This document shows, in pieces, positions 27,100 to 35,895 of a stretch of DNA of 64,000 bases. Made by a program: the position numbers and the translations under genes. Each line of letters begins with the position of its first letter. Position 1 is the stretch's first letter. Origin of the DNA: Nocardioides mangrovicus (lineage in GTDB: Bacteria; Actinomycetota; Actinomycetes; Propionibacteriales; Nocardioidaceae); contig NZ_RDBE01000001.1 of assembly GCF_003674065.1 (NCBI RefSeq), positions 160,257 to 224,256 of the forward strand, given 5' to 3'. Below the pieces are notes generated by a model. It saw nothing but the letters and a program-made list of their open reading frames with translations, did not search any database and was not told the DNA's origin.

Positions 27100-28662
27100 T
27101 CAGGCGTCGGCCACCACGTCGCGGGTCACGGCGCTCTGCTCGGCGAGCACGGTGCCGATCTCGGCCTGGGTCTGGGTGACCTCCTCGACCGTGCGGCCGA
27201 TCGAGGTGAGTGCCTCGACCACGGCGGCGACGTCGGTCTGGATGGTGCCGACCCGTCGACCGATGTCCTCGGTGGCCCGCGCGGTCTCGGCGGCGAGCTC
27301 CTTGACCTCGCCGGCCACGACCGCGAAGCCCTTGCCGGCCTGACCGGCCCGGGCGGCCTCGATGGTGGCGTTGAGCGCCAGCAGGTTGGTCTGCCCGGCG
27401 ATGGTCGAGATCGTCTTGACGATGTTGCCGATCGCCGTGCTGGACTCCGAGAGCCGACCGGCCGCGGCGTCGGCCTGCAAGGTGAGCTCGAGCGCGCCGC
27501 CGGCCACCGACGTGGCCCGGTCGACGTTGCGGCCCACCTCGTCGATCGAGACCACCATCGCCGAGCCCGCCGCGCGGACGCGGTCGGAGGCGTCGAGTCG
27601 CTCGAACGCGTGCGAGACCAGCGAGACGGTGCTGCGCAGCGCGTCGCGACGACTGTCGGAGAGGGTGAGGGTCTCGGTGGCGAAGAAGTCCATGGTGCCG
27701 ACGACCTCGCCGCGCACCAGGATGGGCAGGCAGACCCCGGACTTGACGCCGGCGCGGCCGGCGGCGGGGGCCCGCACGCAGTCGGTGACCTCGGCCAGGT
27801 CGGCCACGAACACCAGCTCGCGCTGCCGCCAGGCGCGCCCGGACAGGCCGACGCCCTCGGCGAACGAGGCGGCCAGCGTCACCTCGCGGAACTCGGCGCC
27901 GGCGGTGCCCGACTCCTGGGCGAAGCGCAGCACGGCCGCGTCGCGGTCGATCTGCCAGTAGGACCCGTAGGCCCAGCCGAACTCGCGGCGGATGGTGTCC
28001 AGGGCGGCGGTGACCGCGGCGCTGCGGTCGGTAGCGCGGGCGAGCTCGTTGAGCACGACGGTCACCGCCGTGAGGTCGGCGAACGCCTGCCGCTGCTGGT
28101 CGGCCTCGAAGAGCCGGTCGAGGGCCTGGCTGACCAGCACCCCGACCGCGCGCATCGCGGCCAGCCGCTCCGGGCTGGGGTCGAGCGTCTCGGTGGCGAA
28201 GAAGTCCATCGTGCCGATCACGCGACCGGCGTGCAGGATCGGGAAGCAGATGCCGCTGCGCACCCCGGCCCGGCCGGCCGCGGGAGCGCGGACGCAGTCG
28301 GTCACCTCGGCCAGCTCGGGCACGAAGACGAGGTCCCGGGCCCGCCAGGCGCGACCGGAGAGCCCCACGCCCTCGGCGAAGCTGGCCTGCATGGTGACCT
28401 CGCGGAACTCCGCGCCGGCCGACCCGGACTCCACAGCGAAGCGCAGCTCGCCGACCTCGGGGTCGACGCGCCAGAACGAGCCGTAGGCCAGGCCGAACGC
28501 CTCGCGGACGGCGTCGAGCGCCAGCCGCGCCGCGGTGTCGACGTCCTCGGCGCCGGCGAGCGCCTCGAGCACGCTGAGCACGGCCCTGGCGTCGCGGCGG
28601 CTCTCCTCGAGCAAGTCCTGCGACGACAGCGCCCGGTCCTGGCGCGAAGATCGAGTGAACAC
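27100..28662 (-). CDS. cytosolic GAF-GAF methyl-accepting chemotaxis-like protein
   Basis: Soluble sensor (520 aa) with two GAF domains (about residues 25-185 and 195-355) and a short MCP signalling domain (about 360-520). The latter holds the hairpin tip [17 protein letters not shown]. No transmembrane segment or HAMP domain is seen. The GAF cores are near-duplicates offset by 516 nt (172 codons). Both contain [16 protein letters not shown] and a further Cys (SGIC or SGVC), then a [11 protein letters not shown] block, so they may bind the same ligand or sense redox. The GTG at 28662 follows GGAGGGG and is preferred to the longer frame to 28890. No che genes are in view. Confidence 0.88.
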   Translation of the reverse strand: MFTRSSRQDRALSSQDLLEESRRDARAVLSVLEALAGAEDVDTAARLALDAVREAFGLAYGSFWRVDPEVGELRFAVESGSAGAEFREVTMQASFAEGVGLSGRAWRARDLVFVPELAEVTDCVRAPAAGRAGVRSGICFPILHAGRVIGTMDFFATETLDPSPERLAAMRAVGVLVSQALDRLFEADQQRQAFADLTAVTVVLNELARATDRSAAVTAALDTIRREFGWAYGSYWQIDRDAAVLRFAQESGTAGAEFREVTLAASFAEGVGLSGRAWRQRELVFVADLAEVTDCVRAPAAGRAGVKSGVCLPILVRGEVVGTMDFFATETLTLSDSRRDALRSTVSLVSHAFERLDASDRVRAAGSAMVVSIDEVGRNVDRATSVAGGALELTLQADAAAGRLSESSTAIGNIVKTISTIAGQTNLLALNATIEAARAGQAGKGFAVVAGEVKELAAETARATEDIGRRVGTIQTDVAAVVEALTSIGRTVEEVTQTQAEIGTVLAEQSAVTRDVVADA

Positions 28663-28750
28663 GGGTACCCCTCCGGGCTCTCCAGGTCGATGACAACGGT
28701 GTCTCGCCCTTGGAGATCGGCACTCCCCAGCGGTTCTTGAGCGATTCAGG

Positions 28751-29437
28751 TCAACGGCGCTCGGGAGGACGCAGCACGGCGAAGGGATCGGTGATCTCCA
28801 GCACCCGGCTGCGGAAGCGGTAGAGCGCGGCCGGCCGCCCGCCGTCGGGGCCGGGGGCGCTGTGCTCGCCGGTGGGTTCGATGAGCCCACGCCGGGTCGA
28901 CACGCGCTGCAGGTTGGTGGCGCCGACGTCGTATCCCAGGGCGGCGCTGACCACCTCGCGCAGTCGCTGGATGGTGAACTCGCGCGGCGCCAGGGCGAAC
29001 CCGATGTTGGTGTAGCTCAGCTTGGCCCGCAGCCGCTCGCTGGCGGCGCTGATGAAGTCGACGTGGTCGAAGGCCAGGGGCGGCAGGTCGGCCACCGGGT
29101 GCCACGCGGTGTCGTCGGGCAGCGCCGGCTCGGCGTCGGGCGGGACGATGGCCAGGTAGCCGGTGGCCAGCACTCGCGCCCGCGGGTCGCGGTCGACCCT
29201 GCTGTGGGTGGCCACCTGCTCCAGCCAGGCCACCTCGCGGACGTCGACCTTGGCTCCCAGGTGCTCGGTGATCGCCTCGCGCAGCCGCTGTCGTGGCCCG
29301 ATCCCGCCGCCCGGCAGCGCCCAGCGGCCCGCGTCGGGATCGCTGCGACGTCGCCACAGCAGCACGCTGAGTCCCGGCTCGCGCACCGAGAGCACGATGC
29401 CCAGCACCTCGTGGGGGTAGGCAGGGAAGGGTTCCAC
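28751..29437 (-). CDS. nrtR: NrtR-family Nudix-related NAD biosynthesis repressor
   Basis: Transcriptional regulator (228 aa) with an N-terminal Nudix fold (about residues 10-145) and a C-terminal winged helix (about 155-225, [26 protein letters not shown]). The Nudix box [19 protein letters not shown] lacks the first catalytic Glu, as in NrtR proteins that bind ADP-ribose rather than hydrolyse it. It diverges from nadABC, the classic NrtR target, with a perfect palindrome between. The GTG at 29437 is favoured because a TAACAT -10-like box lies 8 bases upstream. The alternative GTG at 29464 would put the palindrome inside the gene. Confidence 0.85.
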   Translation of the reverse strand: MEPFPAYPHEVLGIVLSVREPGLSVLLWRRRSDPDAGRWALPGGGIGPRQRLREAITEHLGAKVDVREVAWLEQVATHSRVDRDPRARVLATGYLAIVPPDAEPALPDDTAWHPVADLPPLAFDHVDFISAASERLRAKLSYTNIGFALAPREFTIQRLREVVSAALGYDVGATNLQRVSTRRGLIEPTGEHSAPGPDGGRPAALYRFRSRVLEITDPFAVLRPPERR

Positions 29438-29451
29438 GCGGATCGATGTTA

Positions 29452-29464
29452 GTGTCGTCGACAC
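29452..29464. promoter_or_regulatory. probable NrtR operator between nrtR and nadA
   Basis: Perfect palindrome GTGTCG-T-CGACAC, 15 bp upstream of the nrtR start and 25 bp upstream of nadA, overlapping the presumed promoters of both. Binding by NrtR would coordinate repression of de novo NAD synthesis with NAD/ADP-ribose level. Confidence 0.65.
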
Positions 29465-29489
29465 CGGTTATCGACTGTGAGGCGAAAAC

Positions 29490-30461
29490 ATGACCGCGAC
29501 GATGACGGACTGGCAGAGCGAGGTCAAGGAGCTGGCGCGGCATCGAGACGCGCTGGTGCTGGCCCACAACTACATGCGTCCGGAGATCCAGGACGTCGCC
29601 GACGTCGTCGGCGACTCGCTCGCCCTCGCGCGGCACGCGGCCACCACCGACGCCTCGACCATCGTGCTCTGTGGGGTGTACTTCATGGCCGAGACCGCGA
29701 AGCTGCTCAGCCCCGACAAGACGGTGCTGATCCCGACCGACCAGGCCGGCTGCTCGCTGGCCGACACCGTCACCGCGGCCGACGTGCGCCGCTGGCGCGA
29801 GGAGAACCCCGGCGCGGTGGTGGTGGCCTACGTCAACACCTCGGCCGAGGTGAAGGCGGAGGCCGACATCTGCTGCACCTCCTCCAACGCCGTCGAGGTG
29901 GTCGACTCGGTGCCCGAGGACGTGCCGGTGCTGTTCCTGCCCGACCAGTTCCTCGGCGCCCACGTGCGTCGGGTGACCGGGCGCCGCAACCTGCAGGTGT
30001 GGTTGGGGGAGTGCCACGTGCACGCAGGCATCAGCCCCGACGACGTCCGCCGCCAGGTGGCGGCGTACCCGGACGCCGAGCTGCTGGTGCACCCCGAGTG
30101 CGGCTGCGCCACCTCGGCCTTGTGGCTGGCCGAGGAGGGCGTGCTGCCGAAGGAGCGCACCCACGTGCTCTCCACCGGTGGCATGGTCGAGGCCGCGCGC
30201 GCCGCCACGGCCTCGACGGTGCTGGTAGCCACGGAGATCGGCATGCTGCACCAGCTGCGCAAGGCCAAGCCGGGCACGGAGTTCCTGGCCATGAACGAGA
30301 AGGCCTCGTGCCGCTACATGAAGATGACGACGCCCGACCTGCTGGTGCGCTGCCTGCGTGAGGGACGCGACGAGGTGAGCGTCCCGCCGGCGGTTGCCGA
30401 GCGGGCGCGCCACTCGGTCGAGGCGATGATCCGCCTCGGTGAGCCGGGCGGTGGCGAGTGA
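29490..30461 (+). CDS. nadA: quinolinate synthase A
   Basis: Quinolinate synthase (323 aa), a [4Fe-4S] enzyme that condenses iminoaspartate with dihydroxyacetone phosphate in de novo NAD synthesis. Candidate cluster cysteines are visible in [12 protein letters not shown] near residue 65, DICCTSSNA near 128 and HPECGC near 208. Further signatures are [21 protein letters not shown] and STGGMVEA. The ATG at 29490 fits a weak GAGGCG site. nadB follows with a 4-bp overlap, so the three nad genes form an operon under the palindrome at 29452. Confidence 0.96.
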   Translation: MTATMTDWQSEVKELARHRDALVLAHNYMRPEIQDVADVVGDSLALARHAATTDASTIVLCGVYFMAETAKLLSPDKTVLIPTDQAGCSLADTVTAADVRRWREENPGAVVVAYVNTSAEVKAEADICCTSSNAVEVVDSVPEDVPVLFLPDQFLGAHVRRVTGRRNLQVWLGECHVHAGISPDDVRRQVAAYPDAELLVHPECGCATSALWLAEEGVLPKERTHVLSTGGMVEAARAATASTVLVATEIGMLHQLRKAKPGTEFLAMNEKASCRYMKMTTPDLLVRCLREGRDEVSVPPAVAERARHSVEAMIRLGEPGGGE

Positions 30462-31855
30462 GCGCCCACGACGTCGTGGTCGTCGGCTCCGGTGTCGCCG
30501 GGATGTCGGCGGCGCTCGGGCTGGCCGCGACCCGCGACGTGCTGGTGCTCGAGGACGCCGACGGTTCCACGCGGTGGGCGCAGGGCGGCATCGCCGCGGC
30601 GTTCGGGTCCGACCCGGCCGAGGAACACGCCGTCGACACCCAGGTCGCCGGCGCGGGGCTCTGCGACCCCGACGCCGTGCGGCGGCTGACCGAGGAGGGT
30701 CCCCTTCGCGTGGCCGAGCTGGTCGGCCGCGGCGCCCGCCTGGATCGCGAGGCCGACGGCTCGCTGCAGCGCTCCCGCGAGGGCGGCCACGGCCGGCGCC
30801 GGGTGGTGCACACCGACGGCGACGCGACGGGCGCCGAGGTCTGGCGGACGCTGCACGCCGCCGGCTCCTCGCTGCACCGCCGCCGCGCCCGGGTCGTCGG
30901 GCTCAGCCTCACCGCGGGCCAGGTGACCGGCGTCGTGACCGCCGACGGCGAGCACATCGCCGCTCGCGCCGTGGTGCTGGCCACCGGCGGGCTGGGCCAC
31001 GTCTACGGCGCCACGACCAACCCCGAGGGAGTCCGCGGCGACGGGCTCGCCCTGGCCCTGGCCGCGGGCGCGGCCACCAGCCACCTGGAGTTCGTGCAGT
31101 TCCACCCCACCGCGCTGGCCACGGGCGGCTCGGGCCAGCTGCCGCTGGTCACCGAGGCGCTGCGCGGCGACGGCGCCGTGCTGCGCGACCGGGCGGGCAC
31201 GGCGTTCATGCAGGGTCGCCACCCGCTGGCCGACCTGGCCCCTCGCGACGTCGTCGCGGCCGCCGTCCACGAGGCGGGCGGCGGCGAGCACGTCTGGCTC
31301 GACTGCCGCGGGGTGGCCGAGGTCCGCCGGCACTTCCCGACCGTGACGGCGGCCTGCGAGGCGATCGGCGTCGACCCCGCCCGCGACCTCGTGCCGGTGC
31401 GCGCGGCCCAGCACTTCCTGTGCGGCGGCGTCACCACCGACCGCTGGGGCGCCACCAGCCTGCCCGGGCTCTACGCCGTCGGCGAGGTGGCCGACTCCGG
31501 CGTCCACGGCGCCAACCGGCTGGCCTCCAACAGCCTGCTCGAGGGGCTGGTCTACGGCGCCCGCGTGGCGGCCGGCCTCACCCTGGAGCTGCCCTCGCTG
31601 CCGGCCGGCGCCTCGCGCGACGTGCTCGTCGCCCGCGACCCGGTGCTCGCCGCTCGGGCCTCGGCGCTGATGGACGCCCACGCCGGCATCGTCCGCGACG
31701 CCGAGGGGCTCGGCCGGGCGGCCGACTGGCTCGCCCCGCGCATCGAGCTCGACGCCACCTGCCGGGTGGCGGCGGCCGTGGTGGCGGCGGCGCTGGCCCG
31801 GCGCGAGAGCGTGGGCTGCCACCGTCGCTCCGACGTTGCGGCGCTGGTGGCGTGA
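30458..31855 (+). CDS. nadB: L-aspartate oxidase
   Basis: FAD-dependent L-aspartate oxidase (465 aa), which makes iminoaspartate for NadA. The dinucleotide motif [17 protein letters not shown] is near residue 6. The succinate-dehydrogenase-type flavoprotein blocks [22 protein letters not shown] near 212 and [29 protein letters not shown] near 340 are all present. The C-terminal helical domain is short. It starts with GTG at 30458, overlapping nadA, and its TGA overlaps the nadC ATG by one base. Confidence 0.96.
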   Translation: MSAHDVVVVGSGVAGMSAALGLAATRDVLVLEDADGSTRWAQGGIAAAFGSDPAEEHAVDTQVAGAGLCDPDAVRRLTEEGPLRVAELVGRGARLDREADGSLQRSREGGHGRRRVVHTDGDATGAEVWRTLHAAGSSLHRRRARVVGLSLTAGQVTGVVTADGEHIAARAVVLATGGLGHVYGATTNPEGVRGDGLALALAAGAATSHLEFVQFHPTALATGGSGQLPLVTEALRGDGAVLRDRAGTAFMQGRHPLADLAPRDVVAAAVHEAGGGEHVWLDCRGVAEVRRHFPTVTAACEAIGVDPARDLVPVRAAQHFLCGGVTTDRWGATSLPGLYAVGEVADSGVHGANRLASNSLLEGLVYGARVAAGLTLELPSLPAGASRDVLVARDPVLAARASALMDAHAGIVRDAEGLGRAADWLAPRIELDATCRVAAAVVAAALARRESVGCHRRSDVAALVA

Positions 31856-32664
31856 TGGACCTCGACGCGCTGCTCGCCGCCACCCTCGCCGAGGACCTCG
31901 GCGACGCCGGTGACCTCACCTCGCTGGCCACGGTGCCCGCCGACGCCGTGCTGCGGGTCGGCTACGTCACCCGCCAGCCGGGCGTCGTATGTGGGCTGCA
32001 GGTGGTGGAGGCGCTGTGCCCGGGTCTGGTCGTCGACGCGAGCGACGGTGACCGCGTCGAGGCCGGTCGGCGGCTCGCGGTCTGGGAGGCACCCGCTCGC
32101 GAGGTGCTGCGCCTCGAGCGCACCTCCCTCAACCTGCTCGGCCACCTCAGCGGCGTCGCCACCGCGACGCGCGCGTGGGTCGACGCGGTCGAGGGCACCG
32201 GCGCCCGCATCCGCGACACCCGCAAGACGCTGCCGCTGCTGCGCGACCTGCAGAAGTACGCCGTGCGCTGCGGCGGCGGCGTCAACCACCGCGCCGGCCT
32301 CTACGACGCGATCCTCATCAAGGACAACCACGTCGCGGCGGCCGGGGGAGTCGGGGCGGCGCTGGACGCGGCCTACGCCGCCCACCCGCGCGGCACGCTG
32401 GTGGTGCAGGTCGAGGTCGACTCCCTCGACCAGCTCGACGAGGCGCTCGACCACGGCGCGGAGCAGGTGCTGCTCGACAACTTCTCGCTGGCCGACCTCC
32501 GCGAGGCCGTGCGTCGTCGCCCCGCCGGCGTCATGCTCGAGGCCAGCGGCGGCCTGCGCCTCGAGAACGCCCGAGCCGTGGCCTCGACCCGCGTCGACTA
32601 CCTCGCCGTCGGGGCGCTCACGCACTCGGTCGTGGTCCTCGACGTCGGGCTGGACGTCGTCTGA
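31855..32664 (+). CDS. nadC: nicotinate-nucleotide pyrophosphorylase (quinolinate phosphoribosyltransferase)
   Basis: QPRTase (269 aa), which converts quinolinate and PRPP to nicotinate mononucleotide, completing the nadABC set. Signatures include ATLAEDLGDAGDLTS at the N-terminus, RDTRKTLPLLRDLQKYAVRCGGGVNHR near 120-147, LIKDNHV near 157 and LEASGGLRLENAR near 222. The length is standard. It is followed by a bidirectional hairpin terminator shared with the convergent FMN reductase gene. Confidence 0.96.
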   Translation: MDLDALLAATLAEDLGDAGDLTSLATVPADAVLRVGYVTRQPGVVCGLQVVEALCPGLVVDASDGDRVEAGRRLAVWEAPAREVLRLERTSLNLLGHLSGVATATRAWVDAVEGTGARIRDTRKTLPLLRDLQKYAVRCGGGVNHRAGLYDAILIKDNHVAAAGGVGAALDAAYAAHPRGTLVVQVEVDSLDQLDEALDHGAEQVLLDNFSLADLREAVRRRPAGVMLEASGGLRLENARAVASTRVDYLAVGALTHSVVVLDVGLDVV

Positions 32665-32740
32665 GCCGGGGGTGGACCGACCGGGCGAGGGGTCATGAAC
32701 TGCGGTCGGTGGTCAGGTCTTCTCCTGCCCTGGAGCCGCA

Positions 32741-32760
32741 ATCCCCGCACGTGCGGGGAA
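32741..32760. terminator. bidirectional terminator between nadC and FMN reductase
   Basis: Self-complementary GC-rich hairpin TCCCCGCA-CG-TGCGGGGA located between the convergent ends of nadC (32664) and the FMN reductase gene (32767). It probably serves both strands. Confidence 0.7.
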
Positions 32761-32766
32761 TGACGG

Positions 32767-33366
32767 CTATCCGCGCAGCAGCTCCTCGAACGGCACCGGC
32801 TCGGCGAACGGGTCGGCCACAGCCGCCACCGGGAGCCGCCCGACGACCTTGTCGGCGAGCTCGCGGGCGGCGCGGTCGACGCGCGGGGTGATGGCGTCGG
32901 CGCCGCCGAAGTCGTCGGTGGCGGCGAAGACGCCGGTCGCGACGACGTCGGCCCGCAGGTAGGCGAAGAGCGGTCGCATGGCGACGTCGACCACCAGCGA
33001 GTGGCGGGCGGTGCCGGCGGTGGCGGCCAGCAGCACCGGCTTGCCCTCCAGCGTGCCCGGCTCCACGACGTCGAAGAACGTCTTGAACAGGCCGCTGTAG
33101 GAGGCGCTGAACACCGGCGTCACGGCGATGAGGGCGTCGGCGCGGGCGACACCGGCGATCGCCTCGGCGAGCGGGCCGCTGGGGAAGCCGGTGAGCAGGT
33201 GGTCGGTGAGCGCGTGCGCCAGGTCGCGCAGCTCCACGTGCACCACCTCGACCTGCTCGCCGCCCAGCCGCAGCGCACGGTCGGTGGCCTCGGCCAGCCG
33301 GTCGGCCAGCAGCCGTGTGGTGGAGGGGTTGCTGAGCCCGGCGGAGACGACGGCGACGGTGCGCAT
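32767..33366 (-). CDS. CE1759-like FMN reductase
   Basis: NADPH-dependent FMN reductase-type flavodoxin-fold protein (199 aa from the ATG at 33366; GTG at 33369 is possible). The FMN phosphate loop VVSAGLSNPSTTRLLADRL is near residue 7, and the VTPVFSASYSGLFKTFFD segment near 85 is typical. It overlaps the stop of the upstream luciferase-like monooxygenase gene, so it probably provides reduced FMN to that enzyme. This gene pairing is known from Corynebacterium (CE1758/CE1759). Confidence 0.88.
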   Translation of the reverse strand: MRTVAVVSAGLSNPSTTRLLADRLAEATDRALRLGGEQVEVVHVELRDLAHALTDHLLTGFPSGPLAEAIAGVARADALIAVTPVFSASYSGLFKTFFDVVEPGTLEGKPVLLAATAGTARHSLVVDVAMRPLFAYLRADVVATGVFAATDDFGGADAITPRVDRAARELADKVVGRLPVAAVADPFAEPVPFEELLRG

Positions 33367-34448
33367 CACGCGGCCACCCGTCGCGACTCCAGCAGCGACT
33401 GGTGCGTGGGCGCGTCGGGCACGTGGGCCGGCTTGAGCTTCGCGAACTCCTCGCGCAGCACCGGCACCACCTGCTCGCCGAGGATGTCCAGCTGCTCCAG
33501 CACGGTCTTCAGCGGCAGTCCGGCGTGGTCCATGAGGAACAGCTGGCGCTGGTAGTCCCCGACGTACTCACGGAAGCCCAGCGTGCGCTCGATGACCTGC
33601 TGTGGGCTCCCGACGGTCAACGGGGTCTGGGCCATGAAGTCCTCCAGCGAGGGGCCGTGGCCGTAGACCGGGGCGTTGTCGAAGTACGGCCGGAACTCCC
33701 GCACCGCGTCCTGGCTGTTGGCCCGCATGAACACCTGTCCGCCCAGGCCGACGATGGCCTGGTCGGCCGAGCCGTGGCCGTAGTGCTCGAAGCGGCGCCG
33801 GTAGAGCCCCACCATCTGCTCGGTGTGCGAGGCGGGCCAGAAGATGTGGTTGGCGAAGAAGCCGTCGCCGTAGTACGCGGCCTGCTCGGCGATCTCCGGC
33901 GAGCGGATCGACCCGTGCCAGACGAAGGGCGGCACGTCGTCGAGCGGCCGTGGCGAGGAGGTGTAGCCCTGCAGCGGGGTGCGGAACCGGCCCTGCCAGT
34001 CGACGTCGGTCTCGCGCCACAGCCGGTGCAGGAGCGCGTAGTTCTCGACGGCCAGCGGGAGGCCCTGGCGGATGTCCTTGCCGAACCACGGGTAGACCGG
34101 TCCGGTGTTGCCGCGACCCATCACCAGGTCGACGCGTCCGTCGGCGAGGTGCTGCAGCTTGGCGTAGTCCTCGGCGATGAGCACCGGGTCCGTGGTGGTG
34201 ATCAGGGTGGTCGCGGTCGAGAGGATGATCCGCTCTGTCCGCGCGGCGACGAAGGCCAGCGTCGCGGTCGGGTTGGAGGAGATGAACGGCGGGTTGTGGT
34301 GCTCGCCGGTGGCGAAGACGTCCAGGCCGACCTCCTCGGCCTTCTCGGCGATGGCGACCGTCGCCTTGATCCGCTCCTGCTCCGTGGGCACGCGCCCGGT
34401 GGTCGGGTCGAGCGTGACGTCGCCGACGGTGAAGATCCCGAACTGCAT
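33366..34448 (-). CDS. CE1758-like FMN-dependent luciferase-like monooxygenase
   Basis: LLM-class flavin-dependent monooxygenase (360 aa) with a TIM-barrel fold. The N-terminal MQFGIFTVGDV and the FATGEHHNPPFISSNP segment near residue 45 match the family. It receives FMNH2 from the reductase encoded immediately downstream with overlapping ends. Substrate unknown. The start is preceded at about 20 bp by the small inverted repeat TTGAA-GG-TTCAA, a plausible operator for a redox- or ligand-sensing repressor that is not encoded next to it. Confidence 0.88.
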   Translation of the reverse strand: MQFGIFTVGDVTLDPTTGRVPTEQERIKATVAIAEKAEEVGLDVFATGEHHNPPFISSNPTATLAFVAARTERIILSTATTLITTTDPVLIAEDYAKLQHLADGRVDLVMGRGNTGPVYPWFGKDIRQGLPLAVENYALLHRLWRETDVDWQGRFRTPLQGYTSSPRPLDDVPPFVWHGSIRSPEIAEQAAYYGDGFFANHIFWPASHTEQMVGLYRRRFEHYGHGSADQAIVGLGGQVFMRANSQDAVREFRPYFDNAPVYGHGPSLEDFMAQTPLTVGSPQQVIERTLGFREYVGDYQRQLFLMDHAGLPLKTVLEQLDILGEQVVPVLREEFAKLKPAHVPDAPTHQSLLESRRVAA

Positions 34449-34464
34449 GATCGCTCCCCACTGG

Positions 34465-34476
34465 TTGAAGGTTCAA
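34465..34476. promoter_or_regulatory. short palindrome upstream of the luciferase-like monooxygenase
   Basis: TTGAA-GG-TTCAA lies 17 bp upstream of the monooxygenase ATG in an otherwise GC-rich 151-bp intergenic region. MarR/HxlR-type repressors bind comparable AT-rich sites. No adjacent regulator gene is present, so the assignment is tentative. Confidence 0.35.
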
Positions 34477-34599
34477 TGATACGAGCGATCTGGTGGTCAC
34501 GGCTATTCCGTGAGCCACACGCGACCGATGCCGGCGGCGGCCGCTGAGGGCAGCCTCACCTGGCTGGACGCGCGCCGGCGTCGGGGCGATGGTGGGCTC

Positions 34600-34884
34600 A
34601 TGACCCAGCTCCCCGTCATCAGCACCTGCAGTGTCGAGGGTTGCTCCTACAACCACGACCACGACTGTCATGCCGGAGCCATCACCGTCACCGGTGACCA
34701 CTCCGCCTGCGGCACCTACATCCACACCGACTCCCCGGCCGGCAACGACACCACCGCCCAGGTGGGCGCCTGCCACCGTGCCGACTGCGTCCACAACGAG
34801 TCGCTGGAGTGTCATGCCGAGAGCATCGAGATCGGCGCCGGTGACGACCCGGCCGACTGCCTGACCTACGCCGCCTCGGCCTGA
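34600..34884 (+). CDS. DUF1540 cysteine-rich protein (two tandem repeats)
   Basis: Small protein of 94 aa made of two DUF1540 repeats. Residues about 10-43 (CSVEGCSYNHDHDCHAGAI ... CGTY) and about 58-90 (CHRADCVHNESLECHAESI ... CLTY) share the Cx4Cx7C pattern with a fourth Cys, so each repeat may bind a metal. The function is unknown. The ATG at 34600 has a GATGGT box 6 bases upstream, consistent with leaderless transcription. Longer N-terminal frames from 34510 are not conserved-looking and are left out. Confidence 0.75.
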   Translation: MTQLPVISTCSVEGCSYNHDHDCHAGAITVTGDHSACGTYIHTDSPAGNDTTAQVGACHRADCVHNESLECHAESIEIGAGDDPADCLTYAASA

Positions 34885-34921
34885 GCCGGACGCGGTAGCG
34901 CTCGCGACCTACGCTGAGGTC

Positions 34922-35833
34922 GTGAGCGTGGAGGTGATCGGTCCCCGAGACGTCCCGCTCGGAGGCCTGCGATCGATGACGGTCCGGCGCACGCTGCCCA
35001 GCCGCGGCCGGACGACCATCGGTGCGTGGTGCTTCGCCGACCACTACGGGCCCGACGCCGTCGCCGAGACCGGCGGCATGGTCGTGCCGCCACACCCGCA
35101 CACGGGCCTGCAGACCGTCAGCTGGCTGTTCACCGGCGAGATCGAGCACCGCGACAGCGCCGGTCACCGCGCCGTCGTCCGCCCCGGCGAGATGAACCTG
35201 ATGACAGCCGGGCGCGGCATCAGCCACTCCGAGATCTCCACCGACGGCACCGAGGTGCTGCACGGCGTCCAGCTGTGGCTGGCGCTGCCCGACGCCAGCC
35301 GCGAGATAGAGCCCGGGTTCGAGCACTACGTGCCCCCGGTGGTCGACGGCCACGGCTGGTGGGCGCGGGTCTTCCTCGGTGCGGTGCTCGGCGGCCGCTC
35401 ACCGGTCACGACCTACTCCGGGCTGCTCGGTGCCGAGCTCACCCTCGCCGCCGGCGTCCGGCTCACCGTGCCGGTCGATCCTGCCTACGAGCACGGCGTG
35501 CTGGTCGACACCGGCAATGTGGTGCTCGACGGCGAGCCGGTCGCCGGCTCCCGCCTGGGCTACGTGCCGCCCGGGCACAACACGCTGCAGCTGCAGGCCC
35601 TCGAGCCCACCCGGCTGGTGCTGCTCGGCGGGGTCCCGCTGGGCGAGCGACTGGTGATGTGGTGGAACTTCGTGGGCCGCAGCCACGAGGAGATCGCCGA
35701 GTACCGCCGCGCCTGGCAGGCGCTGCTCGACGACGGCGAGCCGGGCCGGTTCGCGCTCCCCGACGACGACCGTCACCCCAGCATCCCGGCTCCCGAGATG
35801 CCCCGCGGGGTGCGGCTGACGCCGCGGACCTAG
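34922..35833 (+). CDS. pirin family protein
   Basis: Pirin-like bicupin (303 aa). The N-terminal cupin carries the metal-binding set in PPHPHTGLQTVSWLFTGEIEHRDS (about residues 58-81), and HSEIS and EVLHGVQLW follow. A C-terminal pirin_C domain holds the GVPLGERLVMWWNFVGRS segment. Some pirins are quercetin 2,3-dioxygenases, others transcription co-factors; the role here is unknown. The GTG at 34922 has TACGCT exactly 6 bases upstream, the pattern of a leaderless start. Confidence 0.9.
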   Translation: MSVEVIGPRDVPLGGLRSMTVRRTLPSRGRTTIGAWCFADHYGPDAVAETGGMVVPPHPHTGLQTVSWLFTGEIEHRDSAGHRAVVRPGEMNLMTAGRGISHSEISTDGTEVLHGVQLWLALPDASREIEPGFEHYVPPVVDGHGWWARVFLGAVLGGRSPVTTYSGLLGAELTLAAGVRLTVPVDPAYEHGVLVDTGNVVLDGEPVAGSRLGYVPPGHNTLQLQALEPTRLVLLGGVPLGERLVMWWNFVGRSHEEIAEYRRAWQALLDDGEPGRFALPDDDRHPSIPAPEMPRGVRLTPRT

Positions 35834-35889
35834 GCCGTGGACCCGGGCTGTGGACGTGGGCCGTGGACCTGGTCCGCACGGCCTAGCAT
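35830..35889 (+). promoter_or_regulatory. repeat-rich promoter region of the homocysteine methyltransferase
   Basis: Three direct repeats beginning GTGGAC occur at 35837, 35850 and 35863, an exact 13-bp period. They are enclosed by perfect 10-bp inverted arms CTAGGCCGTG (35830-35839) and CACGGCCTAG (35877-35886). A TAGCAT -10-like box (35884-35889) lies 6 bases before the GTG at 35896, suggesting a leaderless transcript. The repeats look like an operator array or a structured terminator for the pirin gene. Confidence 0.5.
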
Positions 35890-35895
35890 CTCCCC

